Assembly: GCA_037367355.1 (NCBI GenBank)
Contig: CM074704.1
Span: 806,001 to 870,000, forward strand
Direction: 5' to 3'
Length of the DNA stretch: 64,000 nucleotides
Source: Neoscytalidium dimidiatum
Taxonomy: Eukaryota > Ascomycota > Dothideomycetes > Botryosphaeriales > Botryosphaeriaceae
This document shows, in pieces, positions 34,119 through 46,203 of this stretch (position 1 is its first letter; each line of letters starts with the position of its first letter). Made by a program: the position numbers and the translations under genes. The notes under the pieces are model-generated. The model did not search any database. It was given only the letters and a program-made list of their open reading frames with translations, and had not been told where the DNA came from.

Positions 34119-37100
34119 TTTGACGGATTTAGAAGACGGCTGTCTGTGTTTGAGGTTGGCTCGGTGGAGGTTGTCGTCGCTGGTGAGGGAAGGATTGCGA
34201 GAGGTCGGCAAAATCTTGGGTGTTGTGTGCCGGCGCTCGCTTGTTTTTTGCTCCGACTGCGTCCGTGCACACACCTCCGTCCTTCAAATCGTAGTCTCTG
34301 CGAAGTCTCAGCGTTTGTTTCTTCAACACAATTTTCGCGTCGCAAAATTTACGTCGACAGTGGCTTTGCGGGCTATGCTCACTATGCTTGCGCATGCTTT
34401 CTCTGCTTCTGTCGTCTGAGTGCGCTAGCCCAGCGGCTTCGTTCTGGGTCTTGCTCCCTGCGCCCGTAGAGTCGGTTACAACTCTAAGCGCTACATACTG
34501 GTAAGTTGTAAATTCTCGCTCTGCTCTGTCAATCCCGCTCTAGTGATGAATGGACGGATATGTTCTTTTGGCACCTCTTGATAGATGGGGTACGCGCATA
34601 GCGTGTAGTCCCAGATGATCGCAACGGACTTCTGATCAAGCACCAACACATTCTAATCATTCAAACACTCTCTCCTTTCTTGCGCTGACTCCGCATTACA
34701 GAATACACCCTGAGGCCATCCTAGCTTCCGACTATTGTTACACCTTGCGGGTATATCTTATGTGTGTTGGTATTATATTTAGGCTCAGTTGGGATTTGGC
34801 CCCCCAAGGTCCTGCAGCAACCTATGCTGTATGATGGGCCAGCTCAGCCAACATCTCGTTGCGGTGTTTGCTTCCTATATTGCGAGCAAATGCAGTCATG
34901 TTTTCCGTACACATGCCGTGCAGACGGGATGTTACCGTTCCATTGTGGCATTTGTTTCTTTTGCCTTAGATTAATACCTTGTTGGTTGCAAACCAACGCA
35001 TTGTGCTGCATTCATCATATGCCGTGTATTTCACTGATGATGAAACCCCAACATCCTTGTATCATGTTGTACCTCTTTGTTCATTATGAGCCGGTGGGGT
35101 ATTTGTGGTTTTCATGATAGCACGCAAGCGGGGTTCCAGTGAATAACACAGGGAGTTCTTCTACATAGCAGCCATTCAGCCGCTTTTCAGTCAGGACCAC
35201 GCCGGGACATGAGGTTTGTGTCTGCGCAAGATACCTGAGTTCATCACACAATGAACTTGAAGTAATAAATTATATTGGCAAAGTCAGGCAAGCTCGCAAT
35301 CATAGACTGCGAGCATGATTTCCAACGACGCACTCTACAAACCCTTCTCTTTGCTCGCAACACATGGACTCGGAGCTGAAGATAAGATACATACTTAATA
35401 ACTTGAATTCTGGGCGTTGCACCGGACGTAAGCGCTCGACTGCCACACCGTCCTATAGTGCCTATTTTCAACTAAGGCTCACGTGGCTGCAATAGATATC
35501 AGTTGTCCGTCAGTACAAAGCTGAGCCAAAATGCTTGGTGGCGGTCGTATCCGTCGGATGATACACCGGAAACCTTGGATTGATTGGAAGAAGGGTGCCC
35601 CCCGCAGACGACATCCTAGCTTGTGCCTCAGGCCTGCCACTAGCCGTTACAAAATATATATGCCACGCTGTGTCCTACCTGGCATGCATCTGTCTGTTGC
35701 AACTCTGGTACAGGCACATCTCCTGTCTTATCCGGCTGCGTTGTCGGCCGCATTGCTGACAGCAACGCAACAAAGGCTGCGCGCATTACCACACACCGCC
35801 TGCTATCGTTAAACATGTCCTCGCCGAAGTTTGTTCGCGGCGCACTCAGGTACTGTGCGTGTGCATGTGCCGTTCGGCAAATGAGTGGCAGCCGACGCAG
35901 GAACGCGGATCTGGTCGCGTTATCGTGCGCACGCAGCCGACGTGCACGCGGACCAACCTCGCCGTGGGGCACAGCCGGAGCGAGGCGAGAATTGACTGTC
36001 GGTCACGGACCAGTTGGAAGGGCGTGGGGCTCGGGCAGAGGAACACGGGCCATCGCTCGACGCGACGGTCTGTGGAACGAGCGAACGAACGGCGCAGGCA
36101 TCAAAGACAACGCTGTGCAACCACCCAGCCTTACTGAGATGACTGGCTGACCTTCCCGAACAAGCGTGGGGCATTCATTCTCTGCGGCGCGGCTACGACG
36201 TGCTGGCCGGGTGATTTGGATCGACGCGCGCTTCGCGAAGGCGTCGAAGCCGGTCTTCTTCGCAAGCGCAGTTGTCACACCGGAAATTGCTCGCGGTGGG
36301 CGAAATTGTACTGGTCCATGGCGCCCGCGGCGGGGGGCGGATTATGAGGGCATACGGTGTGTTGGCGGCGTTGGTGGTCAAGCACGCGTGTTGGAGCGTC
36401 GAGCGCTGACGGCCAAGAGCAAATATATCGACTGCGGCGGCGTATTCGAAGCCTTGGTATCCCTGAGTTGACGCGGCATCGTAGAAATTGAGGCCAAAAA
36501 GTCAGTTCCCGGGGCAGCGTTTCAGCGCAACAAGCAGAGTTTTTGGGGGCAACGCGCAAACGAAACGGCGAATCCAAGACTCCAAGAATTGCCTGAGCCG
36601 GCTTCCGCGCTTCTCAGCACTCTGGGCGCTTGGCGGGGGGTTCAGCTTGCACAGCGCGCGCGCGTGTCGTGGAGCAGCGGCGGGATGGCAGACCGGGAGG
36701 ATGCTGGGTGGCAGGCTGCGAGTGGCCGGCAGCGCACGCGCGCAACAACGAGGCAAGCTGGCGATGGTCAGCCGGGTGGTGTGGTAGAGGCGGCACGGCG
36801 TGATTGGCCTGGCCGGTGGTACCTGGCGGTGCCTGGCTGCCAAGCAGATCTCTAATTTAAGGAAGCAGGGTTTATCAATGCCGAGCGCTGGCCTCTATTC
36901 TGTTTACGGCCGCGCGAAACACTGCGACCGATCCGTGGGGACAAGGGAATATATCGCTGCGCCTGCACCCGCCCTCTTTGCTGCCTCACCCACTCACCAA
37001 CTGCTCGTCTTCCGCTGCGACGCCGCTCTTTCCTTTCGCCCTCACCAAGTCACTCATTCCACACCACACTCTCTTCGCGCATCCAACTTGCGCCAACGAC

Positions 37101-37186
37101 CACGCCTGCGGCGATCCGGCGACTATCCTCCTACCTCATTCGGGCAATCTACCCGCATTCCAGCGCGCGCAACGACCAGCGTCAAC
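34119..37186. other. 3.1 kb intergenic region between divergent genes
   Basis: It lies between RPS13 (-) and the Tos1 gene (+), so both promoters must sit here. There are short frames only, most of them GC-rich overlapping pairs at 35800-36900 with no motif. An ATATAT stretch near 36949 and CT/CA-rich sequence at 36960-37180 form the probable Tos1 leader. Confidence 0.55.
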
Positions 37187-38758
37187 ATGAAGAAAATCCT
37201 TACTCTCGGTGCCCTCGCCACAGGTGCCATTGCCACGGGCATGAGGAACGGCTGCGCCGACCAGACCAATGTGTTCGATGCCTCTAAGAACGCCTACTGC
37301 GAGCCCGCCGTCGAGTCCATCGTGTACCTCGACATTGGCGGCTCCGGCCAGTATGAGACCGTGTCTGACATCACCGGCGCCAACCAATGTTCCTGGGTGC
37401 CCAAAGATTACAGCGGTCCGCTTGCGCCTTATGATGAGGAGGTGCGCTCTCACTACGTCCTGCGCAAGAGCACTCCACATTGACTAATTGATCGCAGATC
37501 GCCATGATCTTCCGTGGTCCGCTCAAGCTGCGCTCTTTCGCCGCCTACAGCGCTGATGCCTCCGCTAGCAAGCTCAAGAAGCGCACCGAGGAGCGCAAGG
37601 CTGCGAAGGCGAAGCGCTCTCTGAAGCCCAGCCCGCACGAGCGTCGCCATGGCCATGGCCACCAGCATTTCCACCAGCGCCAGAAGGAGGCGCGCGCTGC
37701 TCAGGACCAGGCCGATGCCGAGAAGCGCGGCGTTGGCGACTGGGTCACTGCGGTTATTGACGGTCAGCTCGTCTCTTGGGTCAACACCTACGCTGGCCCG
37801 ACTGCTGCAGCTGACGCGAATGCCGGTTCTGACCAAGGCTTGATTGGCCTCAGCGCCGCTGCTGCCCCCACCACGACTTCTTCCACCAGCACTGCCGCTG
37901 CAGCAGCTACTCCTGCCGCCAGCGCCAACAGCGACAGCGACAGCGACAGCGACGAGGGTCTGGATACCTCGGATGCCAGCGGCTCTTGGCAGCGTATCTC
38001 GTACTACAACGCTGAGACCAAGACCCGCGAGGGTTTGACCTTCCTCAACCGTCCCGCCTGGACCAACACCCTCGCCTTTGCCGGTACCACCAGTGGCTCC
38101 CAGGCCGCTGAATCCACTTGCTTCGGTGGTGAACTCGAGGATGCCGAGGAGATGATCATCATGACTGATGCTCCGTGCTCTGAGGATATCGGTACTGAGT
38201 GCGCCTACTTCAAGCCTGGCGATGAGGCTTTCCGTAAGTCACTACTGAAATTTTGGCTTTGGTATCACCCACTAACCAGTTATAGACGGGTTTGGTGGTG
38301 TCAAGAAGGCCTTCTACTTCGAATTCCAGATGCCCGACACCGGTCTTCACCAGACTGTCGATGAGATGACCAGCAAGTATGTGGCTCAGAACATGCCAGC
38401 CATCTGGACTCTCAACGCCAAGATCTTGACGGACCAGTACGGCTGCAACTGCCAGGCTAGCGGCTGTGGCGAGCTGGACCTGTTTGAGGTGCTGAACCCT
38501 GGCAACGAGCGCATGAAGTCGACCTTCCACGGGAACGCTGGGTTCAATGGCGGCGACTCTCACTACATCAAGCGCCCCTTTGATAAGTACCTGTCTGCCG
38601 TCGCCGTCTTGGATACCGACAAGCTGGTCATCAAGGTCCTCCCCGATGGCACCGAGGCTCCTGCTAGCCTTACTCAGGAGCAGGTTGACGAGTGGTTCGG
38701 CAAGGAGGAGTACAATGTCCTCGGTCAGCTGGCCGTTTTCGCGATGTCCCAGGTCTGA
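37187..38758 (+). CDS. tos1: Tos1-family secreted cell-wall protein
   Basis: Exons 37187-37441, 37498-38233 and 38286-38758; introns of 56 and 52 nt, the second with a perfect GTAAGT and a CTAACCAGTTATAG end; 487 residues. A signal peptide is clear (MKKILTLGALATGAIATG). The N-terminal block (SIVYLDIGGSGQYETVSDI, then PLAPYDEEIAMIFRGPLKL) matches the Tos1 N-terminal domain (DUF2403). A His/Lys/Arg-rich and Ser/Thr/Asp linker follows at about residues 110-250. The C-terminal block has FYFEFQMP, then NMPAIWTLNAKI, then CNCQASGCGELDLFEVL (DUF2401). Family members are extracellular, cell-wall-associated and proposed to act on beta-1,3-glucan; the E-x-D-x-x-E-like GELDLFE is the likely active centre, as in other glucanases. 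No GPI signal is obvious at the C terminus. Confidence 0.92.
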
Positions 38759-39708
38759 AGGGGGTCGCTCACGAGGCTTGTTGCACGTCGATTCTCCGAG
38801 TTAGCCGGTAAGCCACTCATTACATACGTAAATAACGGAGGCTGGACATGGTCGCAGTTAGTGAGATGCACTGATCTACTCCTGTATAGTTAATATCTCT
38901 TCAAAATGAGCCGGAGCTCTACTCAGCCTCGAGCATGTGGCCCGGGAAGCTTTTACGAAGTCGATGACTGGCATGGGCGGGGTACCCATCATCGGGTTGC
39001 AGCAATTTTACTCTTTTCCTTTGCTAGCGCTTGTACAGTAGTTCGAATTGCGGCTGAGAAAAGGCCGGTCTGACACTGAAAAGGTGACGCCGTATGATGC
39101 GAGGTGCAGATGTGCTCACGCGGCACTGTCCGAGAGGAGCTGCTTGGATGTGTGGATGTCAAAAATAAGTAGTAGCGGCCGTGCATTGTGCATTGTCAAT
39201 GGCGGACGCGTGGGGAAAGGGTTCCAGGTTGGCTCGAGACGGGCTGGTGGGCTGGTGGGCTGGCCGTGCGGTTCCGGCATCACAGGCGGGCGCCGGCTGC
39301 GGCCGCTTCAGCCGAGGCAATCCGCCGCCTGCATACGGGCGAGAGGTCAGCCACCCAACACTGCGCTCGTGGACGTTTGCCATCGCAGGCCTTTCGCCTT
39401 GGCCGCGAGACATCGATCCACTTCCATACCAGACGTCTCCATTCCCCGTATCGTTGCGGAGCACACCCGTCAGCTTATAGCCGCGTTGCGCTGCGCCGTG
39501 CAGCCGGAAGGGCCATCCATCCCCGCATTTCGCAAGGTGCCGGTGAAACTCTCGGCTCTTCGCTTCTGGATTCCACCTCGTACCGCCGAGCCCTTCTTTG
39601 ACATCACTGCGACCGACCGCATCTCTCCCGCCACAGGCTGCCTGCCAGCTGCGACTGTCCCCTCCAGCAAGCACATGAGAGACCTGCCGTCCTGACGCTG
39701 AGGAGACG
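38759..39708. other. intergenic region, no supported gene
   Basis: 3' flank of the Tos1 gene and promoter of PEX13. Frames of up to 215 codons on + and - overlap each other and have no motif. Confidence 0.55.
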
Positions 39709-41208
39709 ATGGCTTCGCCGCCGAAGCCGTGGGAGAGAGCTGGTGCTGGAGGCACCTCGACCGGTGAGTTTTTGCCCCAGGCCCCAGACTCGCCCGCCGC
39801 CCGTCCCAACCCAAAGACCCAGACACGCTTGAACCGCTGGGACTAACTTTGTTCCAGGCGTGACCTCCGCTGCCCCTACCACCAGTGCAGCAGCATCCTC
39901 TGCAGCACCCACCTCGACATCCGAGCCGCCCGCCCTCCCTTCGCGCCCGAGCTCGCTCAACTCCACCGTCAACCAGAACGCCTCCAACTACTCGACCATG
40001 AACCGGCCGTACGGATACGGAAGCGGCTACGGCAGCGCCTACTCCTCGCCCTACTCGAGTATGGGAGGATATGGCGGCTACGGAGGCTCCATGTACGGCC
40101 GATCGATGTACGGCGGAGGCATGTACGGAGGCGGTTATGGCGGATACGGCATGGGTGGCGGCATGTACGGCGGGATGGGAGGCATGCCCGGCGACCCGAA
40201 TAACCCCCAGGGCTTGACCCAATCGTTCAGCCAGAGTACTGCCGCCACCTTCCAGATGCTGGAGAGCATCGTGGGCGCGTTTGGCGGCTTCGCCCAGATG
40301 CTCGAGAGCACGTACATGGCGACACACTCATCCTTCTTCGGTAAGCAATCACACATCCCATCCACCTTGGATGCAACAATTAACATTCCAAATCAGCCAT
40401 GGTATCCGTCGCCGAGCAGTTCGGCAATCTACGCCAGACGCTTGGCTCCGTCCTCGGCATCTTCACATTGATGCGGTGGTTCAGAACGGCTATCGCGAAA
40501 CTCACCGGCCGTCCGCCGCCCGCATCATCCAAGGAGCTGACTCCGGCCAACTTCCACTCCTTTAACGGCCGCATGCCCGACGGCTCGCCTGCGCCACCCC
40601 GCCCTTCCAAGAAGCCCTTCATCATGTTCATGCTCACCGTCATCGGCCTGCCCTATCTGATGGGCAAGCTCATCCGCGCGATGGCGCGCTCGCAAGAAGA
40701 AGAAGAGCGCCGCCGCCTCGAAGCGCTGCCGGCGGACCAACAGCAGCAGCAGCAGATGGACCCCTCGAAGCTGGAGTTCTGCCGCGTGCTGTACGACTTC
40801 ACGCCCGACAGCAACAGCAACGCCGTGCAGGGCGTCGACCTGGCCGTCAAGAAGGGCGACCTGGTCGCCGTGCTGGGCAAGACGGACCCGATGGGTAACC
40901 CGTCCGAGTGGTGGCGCTGCCGCTCGCGCGACGGCCGCACGGGGTACCTGCCCGCGCCGTACCTCGAGGTCATCCAGCGGAACACCAATCGTCAGCAGAT
41001 CCAGAGCGCGAGTCAGGCTGGCAGCGCGAACGGCAGCAGGGCGCAGACGATGACAAGCAGTACCGTTGGCGGCAGTCGTGCGGGTACGATGAGCGCGGGT
41101 GCGAAGCCCGAGCCCGAGAAGGTGCCGGTCAAAGCGCCGCCGGCGATTCAGGGAAAGGCGGGGGATATGGGCATTGAGAGCTTTCAGAAGAATACGTTCC
41201 AGTCGTAG
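39709..41208 (+). CDS. pex13: peroxisomal membrane protein Pex13
   Basis: Exons 39709-39763, 39858-40340 and 40397-41208 (introns of 94 and 56 nt, GTGAGT/TTCCAG and GTAAGC/ATCAG); 449 residues. The order is typical: MASPPKPWERAG start, Ser/Thr/Ala linker, Tyr/Gly-rich repeats (YGSGYGS, MYGGGMYGGG) at about residues 80-130, then GLTQSFSQSTAATFQMLESI (Pex13 N domain). A hydrophobic segment FIMFMLTVIGLPYLMGKLI follows at about 254-272, then a Gln run, and an SH3 domain at about 304-371 (RVLYDFTPDSN, EWWRCRSRDGRTGYLPAPYLEVI). Pex13 docks the import receptor Pex5 with Pex14 at the peroxisomal membrane, and the YG-rich part forms a phase in the import pore. All expected parts are present. Confidence 0.96.
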
Positions 41209-41757
41209 GAGAGGGGAGGAGCGTGATGACTGTTAAGGAGATGTGTGATGATTAGGAAGGGGGATGATATCCGGATCTTACAGGAGAGAGGAGGAGAGCG
41301 TCAGGGATCCACGCGCGTGAAGGGGTCGGTGGTGGGAGATGTTATATTTTCTTTATTTTTTTTCAACATATCGCTCCTGTTAGGCGTCGGAGGAGTTCCG
41401 GCGGGGCTGTTGTTGAATCATTTTCTTTTCCACTGTTTTGCGTGAGGAAAAAAGCGCTGGTTGTGTATGCGACACGGTTGGTGTATTTGCTCGGATCCAC
41501 TTTTTCTTATCACCGTCTTCATTAATTTCATTGCCATCGACTCTATTTCGGATGGTTTAAGATGTTTGACAGGAGGGAGGGAATGTATTCCGATGTTTCA
41601 TAGCGAGATGGGGGTAGGATGTAGAGAATAACGCGCAGGCTAACAAAATTCTCACTTTTCTCACTTTTCCCGAGTGAACCATTCGTTCATCGAATTCTAG
41701 CAGCATCACTTCACTTGAATAGTGATACCTGAAAAAAAAAAAAGAAAAACAAACGGC
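41209..41757. other. intergenic region between convergent genes
   Basis: 3' flanks of PEX13 (+) and the ferric reductase (-), with A/T tracts near 41352 and 41733. Nothing gene-like. Confidence 0.6.
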
Positions 41758-44120
41758 CTACCACGAAAACGCCTCGACCTCCAAATCCCACACCGTCCCT
41801 TCCTTCGTCCTCCCGCCCTTCTTCCCTTCTTCTCCTTCTTCTCCTTCTTCTCCTTCTTCCCCTTCTTCCCCTTCTTCCCCCTCCTCCTCTCCCCGGCCCC
41901 ATCCTCTCCCTCTACCAACCGCAACCACCGCCGCCCTCACCCGATCGCACAGCGGCCCCGGCCCGCACACCACCACCCGCACCCGCGCCCACCCGCGCCG
42001 CGCCTCCCGCCCCAGCACCCCCTCGACGTCGATCCGGGCCCCTTCCCGCACGTCCACCTCCACCGCCGGCCGTCCCCGTCCCCGTCCCGGCGTCTGCGTC
42101 TGCGTCCGCGCGTCCTCCAGCAGCGGCGTGACGTCCGCCCGCAGCGCGGCGTCGCGCGCGTTGAGGCTCCAGTGGAGGGCGATGCTGGTGGATGCGGTTG
42201 CGGTTGCGTTGGGGAAGGGTTGGTGGAGGGGGAGGAGGAGGTGGGGGAGGAGCGCGGTTATGCCGATGCCGCCGGCGAGGAGGAGCGTGCGGTCTGCTGC
42301 TGCTGCTGCTGCTGCTGCTTGGAGGGAGGAGGATGAGGAGGAAGGGTAGGGACCGTCGAGGAGGGTGGGGAGGGTGGGGGAGGGGGAAGGGCGGAGGTGG
42401 TTTGTTAGGCCGTGGGAGCGGCGGATGTAGAGGGTTATGCCGCTGCTGGTGCTTGGGTGTGGTGGTGGTGGTGGTGGTGCTGTGGTGGTGTTGGAGAGAG
42501 GGACTGTTGTGGTGTGGGTGGTGGGTTTTTCTGGGTCGGAGGGCGCGGCGCTGTGGGTCGAGGGGGTTGAGGGCGAAGCGGCGTTGGCGAGGTGGCGGCG
42601 CGGATGCAGCATGGCGGTCGGGATGACGGAGAAGGGATGGTTCTCCCATGGGCGGTAGGGCTGGAGCGTTGGGAAGTAGGCGTAGGCGTGGTGGCTTTGT
42701 CCTGCGGGCAAGGTCCACTCGACGCCTTCGACGTCGATGCGTACGATGCGCTCGCTGATTTCGGTAACGGTTGCACGGCGAAGTCCTGTTCGGGCGATGC
42801 GGATGATGCGCAAGAGGCGGTCGAAGGTCCACACGGCGAAGGCGGCGTAGAGCCAGAATTCGTAGCCCCATTTGCGGGAGAAGAGGTACTCGACGTGGTA
42901 CCAGGAGCCGACGAGAACGAAGATAGCGAGGAGGATGTGCAAGATAAGGAAGACTTCGTAGGATTGGCGGCGGATGATGAGGGTGCTGAACAGGATGAGG
43001 GCACAGGTGCAGACGGTGGCGACAATGCCCCATATCCAGTATGGTTGGACGAGTTCTTCGGAGTAGGAGCCCATGTCGATGTAGAGGACCAGCTCGACGA
43101 TTGAGTGGACGATGACTTGGACGGCGAAGATGCGGGCGATCCAGCGGTGGAGGAGCATGTAGGTGGAGTGCGACCAATTCGTAACCCAGAGCAGGATGTT
43201 GTTCCTACCGGCGAAGAGGATGACAAGAGGTGTGAGGGCGAAGGCCAGGACGCCCGTCCTATTGGCGATGTAGGCCATGATCTCTTGGTAGGTATCCTCG
43301 AACCAAGTGTTGGGTTGTGTCGAGGGGTAACTGACAGCCGCTAAAACGATGTTGAGGATGGCGAACATGACGACGTAAAGCGCCTGGCCCATGGTCGGCG
43401 CATTTCCGAGCAGATATGGAAGAGGCCGAATCTGGTAAGTGCCGATAAGAGATGGGTAGATGAGATATGGCTTTAGTTTGTCGAAGATGCGGCTGGTGCA
43501 GGAGACGTGGCATAGTACAGTGAAGAGGACTGGAGTGGCAAAGCCGGTAATGAGTAGTATGAGTCTGGATGCGGTCAGTTGGGCCGACTCAGGAGGGTTC
43601 TGCATGCCTACCCGTATCTGGCATGCCAAGTCTCTTGCTTTTCAAAGTATTCCATGGAGCTCTTCTCTGCTTGCCAAGAGTCGCGCGGGACAATTGTGGT
43701 GGAGTTGAGCACTTCTTCGGTATCGATTTCGGCCTCAGGGGGCTGCGTGACTTGCTGCAAAGCCTCCGCATAGGTCCACTTTGGTAGCACGCGAGCATTT
43801 CCAGTAGTCTTCTCCATCCAGTATTTCTCAAGTCTCCACGAATCAACGCGGAAGTCAGCGCATGTAGAGTTGATGCACCAGGCGAGCGTTGTAAGAAAAG
43901 GCGTATCGCCGGCACGACACTCTGGAGTTGTAGCACTTGAGCCATGGCCCATGTGGCCGCCGCTCCCATCGTGGGGAGTACACTCGAGCGGTGCGGAGGC
44001 TATGGCAGCTCGACATGCAAAGGCACAGGAGGGATTGTACATGGAAATGCCAAGACCGATGAAGCCAAGGGAGGATGGCAGTAAGGCAAACAGGGCAAGT
44101 AGAATAGAAGGAACCCTCAT
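41758..44120 (-). CDS. FRE-type ferric-chelate reductase
   Basis: Exons 44120-43612 and 43564-41758 (47-nt intron, GTAGGC donor, ATCCAG acceptor); 771 residues. A signal peptide (MRVPSILLALFALLPSSLG) is followed by a Cys-rich ectodomain (YNPSCAFACRAAI). The membrane core carries both heme-ligand pairs with H-x13-H spacing: LLHRW to VIVHS, and LILHILL to WYHVE. The FAD motif is HPFSVIP and the NAD(P)H motifs are LLLAGGIGITALLPH and CGPGPLCDRVR; the end is VEAFSW-like. It transfers electrons from NADPH across the plasma membrane to Fe(III) or Cu(II). Between the FAD and NADPH motifs and again before the end sit unusual low-complexity inserts (Ser/Thr/Pro/His, poly-Ala, then a long Glu-Glu-Gly repeat). 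A TATA-like ATATAAG lies about 70 nt upstream of the ATG. Confidence 0.93.
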
Positions 44121-45362
44121 ATTGGCTTTTCTTGACGAGGAGACGATGTTCAGTTAGATTTGTGAGCTCTCACGACTCTACTGCAGAGCTTATATGATGG
44201 CCATCTACCACAGCCAAGAGAAGCATCAGCCGTCTGGCCTGCGCTTTCACTGCGCCGAGACTAGACTGAGCAGATTGTGTGGAGGTTATTCGGTACGAAT
44301 GTGTTTTGCGGCTTGCCCAGGCCTCAAGTCAGAGGCCAAATGACGGGCACCTGTTTGGATGAGCAAGTTTGCGGGACTTGATCAATTCGCGTCGTCTCAT
44401 TGGCTCTATCCGCAATCGGTTGCAGCCAAATTGCCGACAAAACACTCTCCGTCCTTGGCACGATACAGACCCTCCTGAATTGACGCTGCCGCAGGCAAGC
44501 TTACTTGGATGTGTGTTTAGTCATGATAGTCCTATGGCGATGACTCGGAGCGAACTAATTACGAAACGGGGCAAGTGCGAGCCGTTGCGCCACGAGAGCG
44601 GGCAGAGTGACATTGCCAGGACATGGTACCGTCAGAACTGAATTTTGCAGTTGGCGCCAAAACTCCACGACACAAGCCAGAGCCTTTCGTGTGGCTAGGT
44701 CAATGAGGTACTGAATGGCAGCGGATTTCATAGGGTTTGATTGCTGCTAGGAAACGGAAACCTGACTGGAACAACGGAATAAGGCCGGGGACGTCGAGCC
44801 AAAAAGATAAATTGAAGACGAGAAAGGACTGTTGACAAAATGCAGACATGAGAGTTGAGAGAACTTCGCTGTGCCCTACGAGTGTCTTTGATGCATGTGG
44901 TCGCGAACTTGATTTGGCGACGCTATCAGAAGAGTTCAGTTGTTGGACTTTAGCGGGCTTCAATAGCTCACGAGAATGCGCAAAGATGGGATGAGATCAG
45001 AGCCGGGCAGGTGTTGGCATAAGAGACGGGACGGAAAATATCTTGTCAACGCATGATGCGGGGAGAGGGCCCGTGCGCTGACGCAGCTGCCTGCCTTGCC
45101 TGCGCGGCGTAGGGCTGAAGGTCAAGTGCCAATGCCGGCCGCTTCTCCAATCCACTGCCTTTGCGCTCTGAACTCTGCCGCCAAACACACTCGTCTTACT
45201 CTGAGCACCCCAGCCCGCTCCCATAAAACATAACACTGCACCTTTGTTTCACCACTCAGTTGCCGCGACTGCTCACACGACCTACCCCGCACCCGATCGC
45301 AGGAGCTCCAGCCTGGCCCCACCCGGTAGCTGTACACTACATCCACGCCAACTCCAAACACC
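44121..45362. other. intergenic region between divergent genes
   Basis: Shared upstream region of the ferric reductase (-) and the E2 gene (+). No supported gene. I saw no clear cluster of GATA-type iron-regulatory sites. Confidence 0.55.
44189..44195 (-). promoter_or_regulatory. TATA-like element of the ferric reductase gene
   Basis: ATATAAG on the minus strand, 69-75 nt upstream of the ATG at 44120, a usual distance for a strongly regulated fungal gene. Motif and position only. Confidence 0.45.
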
Positions 45363-46203
45363 ATGCTGGCATCCAAGAGACTAGGAAAGGTACGTAATGG
45401 CCCTTGTGCCCCATCACTCAGCGAGTCGTGTCTAATGCTGACAACAACTGTAGGAGCTCTCCAAGGTGTGTTATCTGCCCCGCCCGTGCCACTGGCCGTC
45501 GCTGTCGCTTCCCAGCTCTCCTCCATCTGCTCATGCCATACCTGCTCTTTACCACTTTACGTACACTCTTCTGGGGCATCTCAAGGCTTTCGTAAGGAGG
45601 CGCACAAGGCACGAATCTTGACATCCCGTCGCTGCTTCCGTGTACTGGCCTTACACATACATGCCTTCCATTTCGTAATAGCGCTATGGGTACTAACACT
45701 TCATGGTTGCTATAGATCCAAGAGGGCCTCCCTCCTGGAATTACTCTCGTGGAAGCTGACAACTTCGAAACCTGGCTCATGGATATCCAAGTTATGGACG
45801 ACAATCCCATCTACCGTGGTCAAAAGTATCGCTTGAAGTTCAAGTTTCCCCACAACTACCCTATCGGTATGTTAATTCTACTCCTGGTATATTTCCACCG
45901 TCAGCTCACCGGGAATTCCCAAACACAGAGGCTCCTGAAGTCGTCTTCATCCCCGTACCTGCGGAGAACATCGGCATACCTTTGCACCCCCACATCTACA
46001 GCAACGGAATTATCTGCCTCGACCTCCTCGACAGGCAAGGCTGGAGCCCTGTTCACAATGTGCAGAGCGTGTGCGTGAGCTTGCAAAGCATGCTTACCAG
46101 CAATGACAAGGCTGAGCGACCTCCCGGTGATGACGATTTTGTTCGTAGGAACACCCAAAGGCCGAGGGATATCAATTTCTACTTCCATGACGACAAAGTT
46201 TGA
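45363..46203 (+). CDS. UBE2W-type E2 ubiquitin-conjugating enzyme
   Basis: Four exons: 45363-45389, 45454-45465, 45716-45866 and 45929-46203; 154 residues. Exon 2 is a 12-nt micro-exon coding ELSK. Introns are 64, 250 and 62 nt, the second with a perfect TACTAAC branch. The UBC fold is complete: KRLGKELSK helix, YRLKFKFPHNYP, EAPEVVFIP, then HPHIYSNGIICLDLL with catalytic Cys93, and HNVQSVCVSLQSML. The HPH triplet (83-85) in place of the usual HPN is the mark of UBE2W, the E2 that attaches ubiquitin to free alpha-amino groups of flexible N termini. The C terminus (RRNTQRPRDINFYFHDDKV) also matches that group. The enzyme would act in cytoplasm and nucleus with RING or U-box partners. Confidence 0.93.

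Noticed and set aside
39048..39695. 215-codon frame before PEX13
   Set aside because: Overlapped by long antisense frames, no motif; sits in the PEX13 promoter region.
41912..43226. 421- and 263-codon minus-strand frames
   Set aside because: Alternative frames of the ferric reductase exon; Arg/His/Pro- and Ser/Pro-rich.
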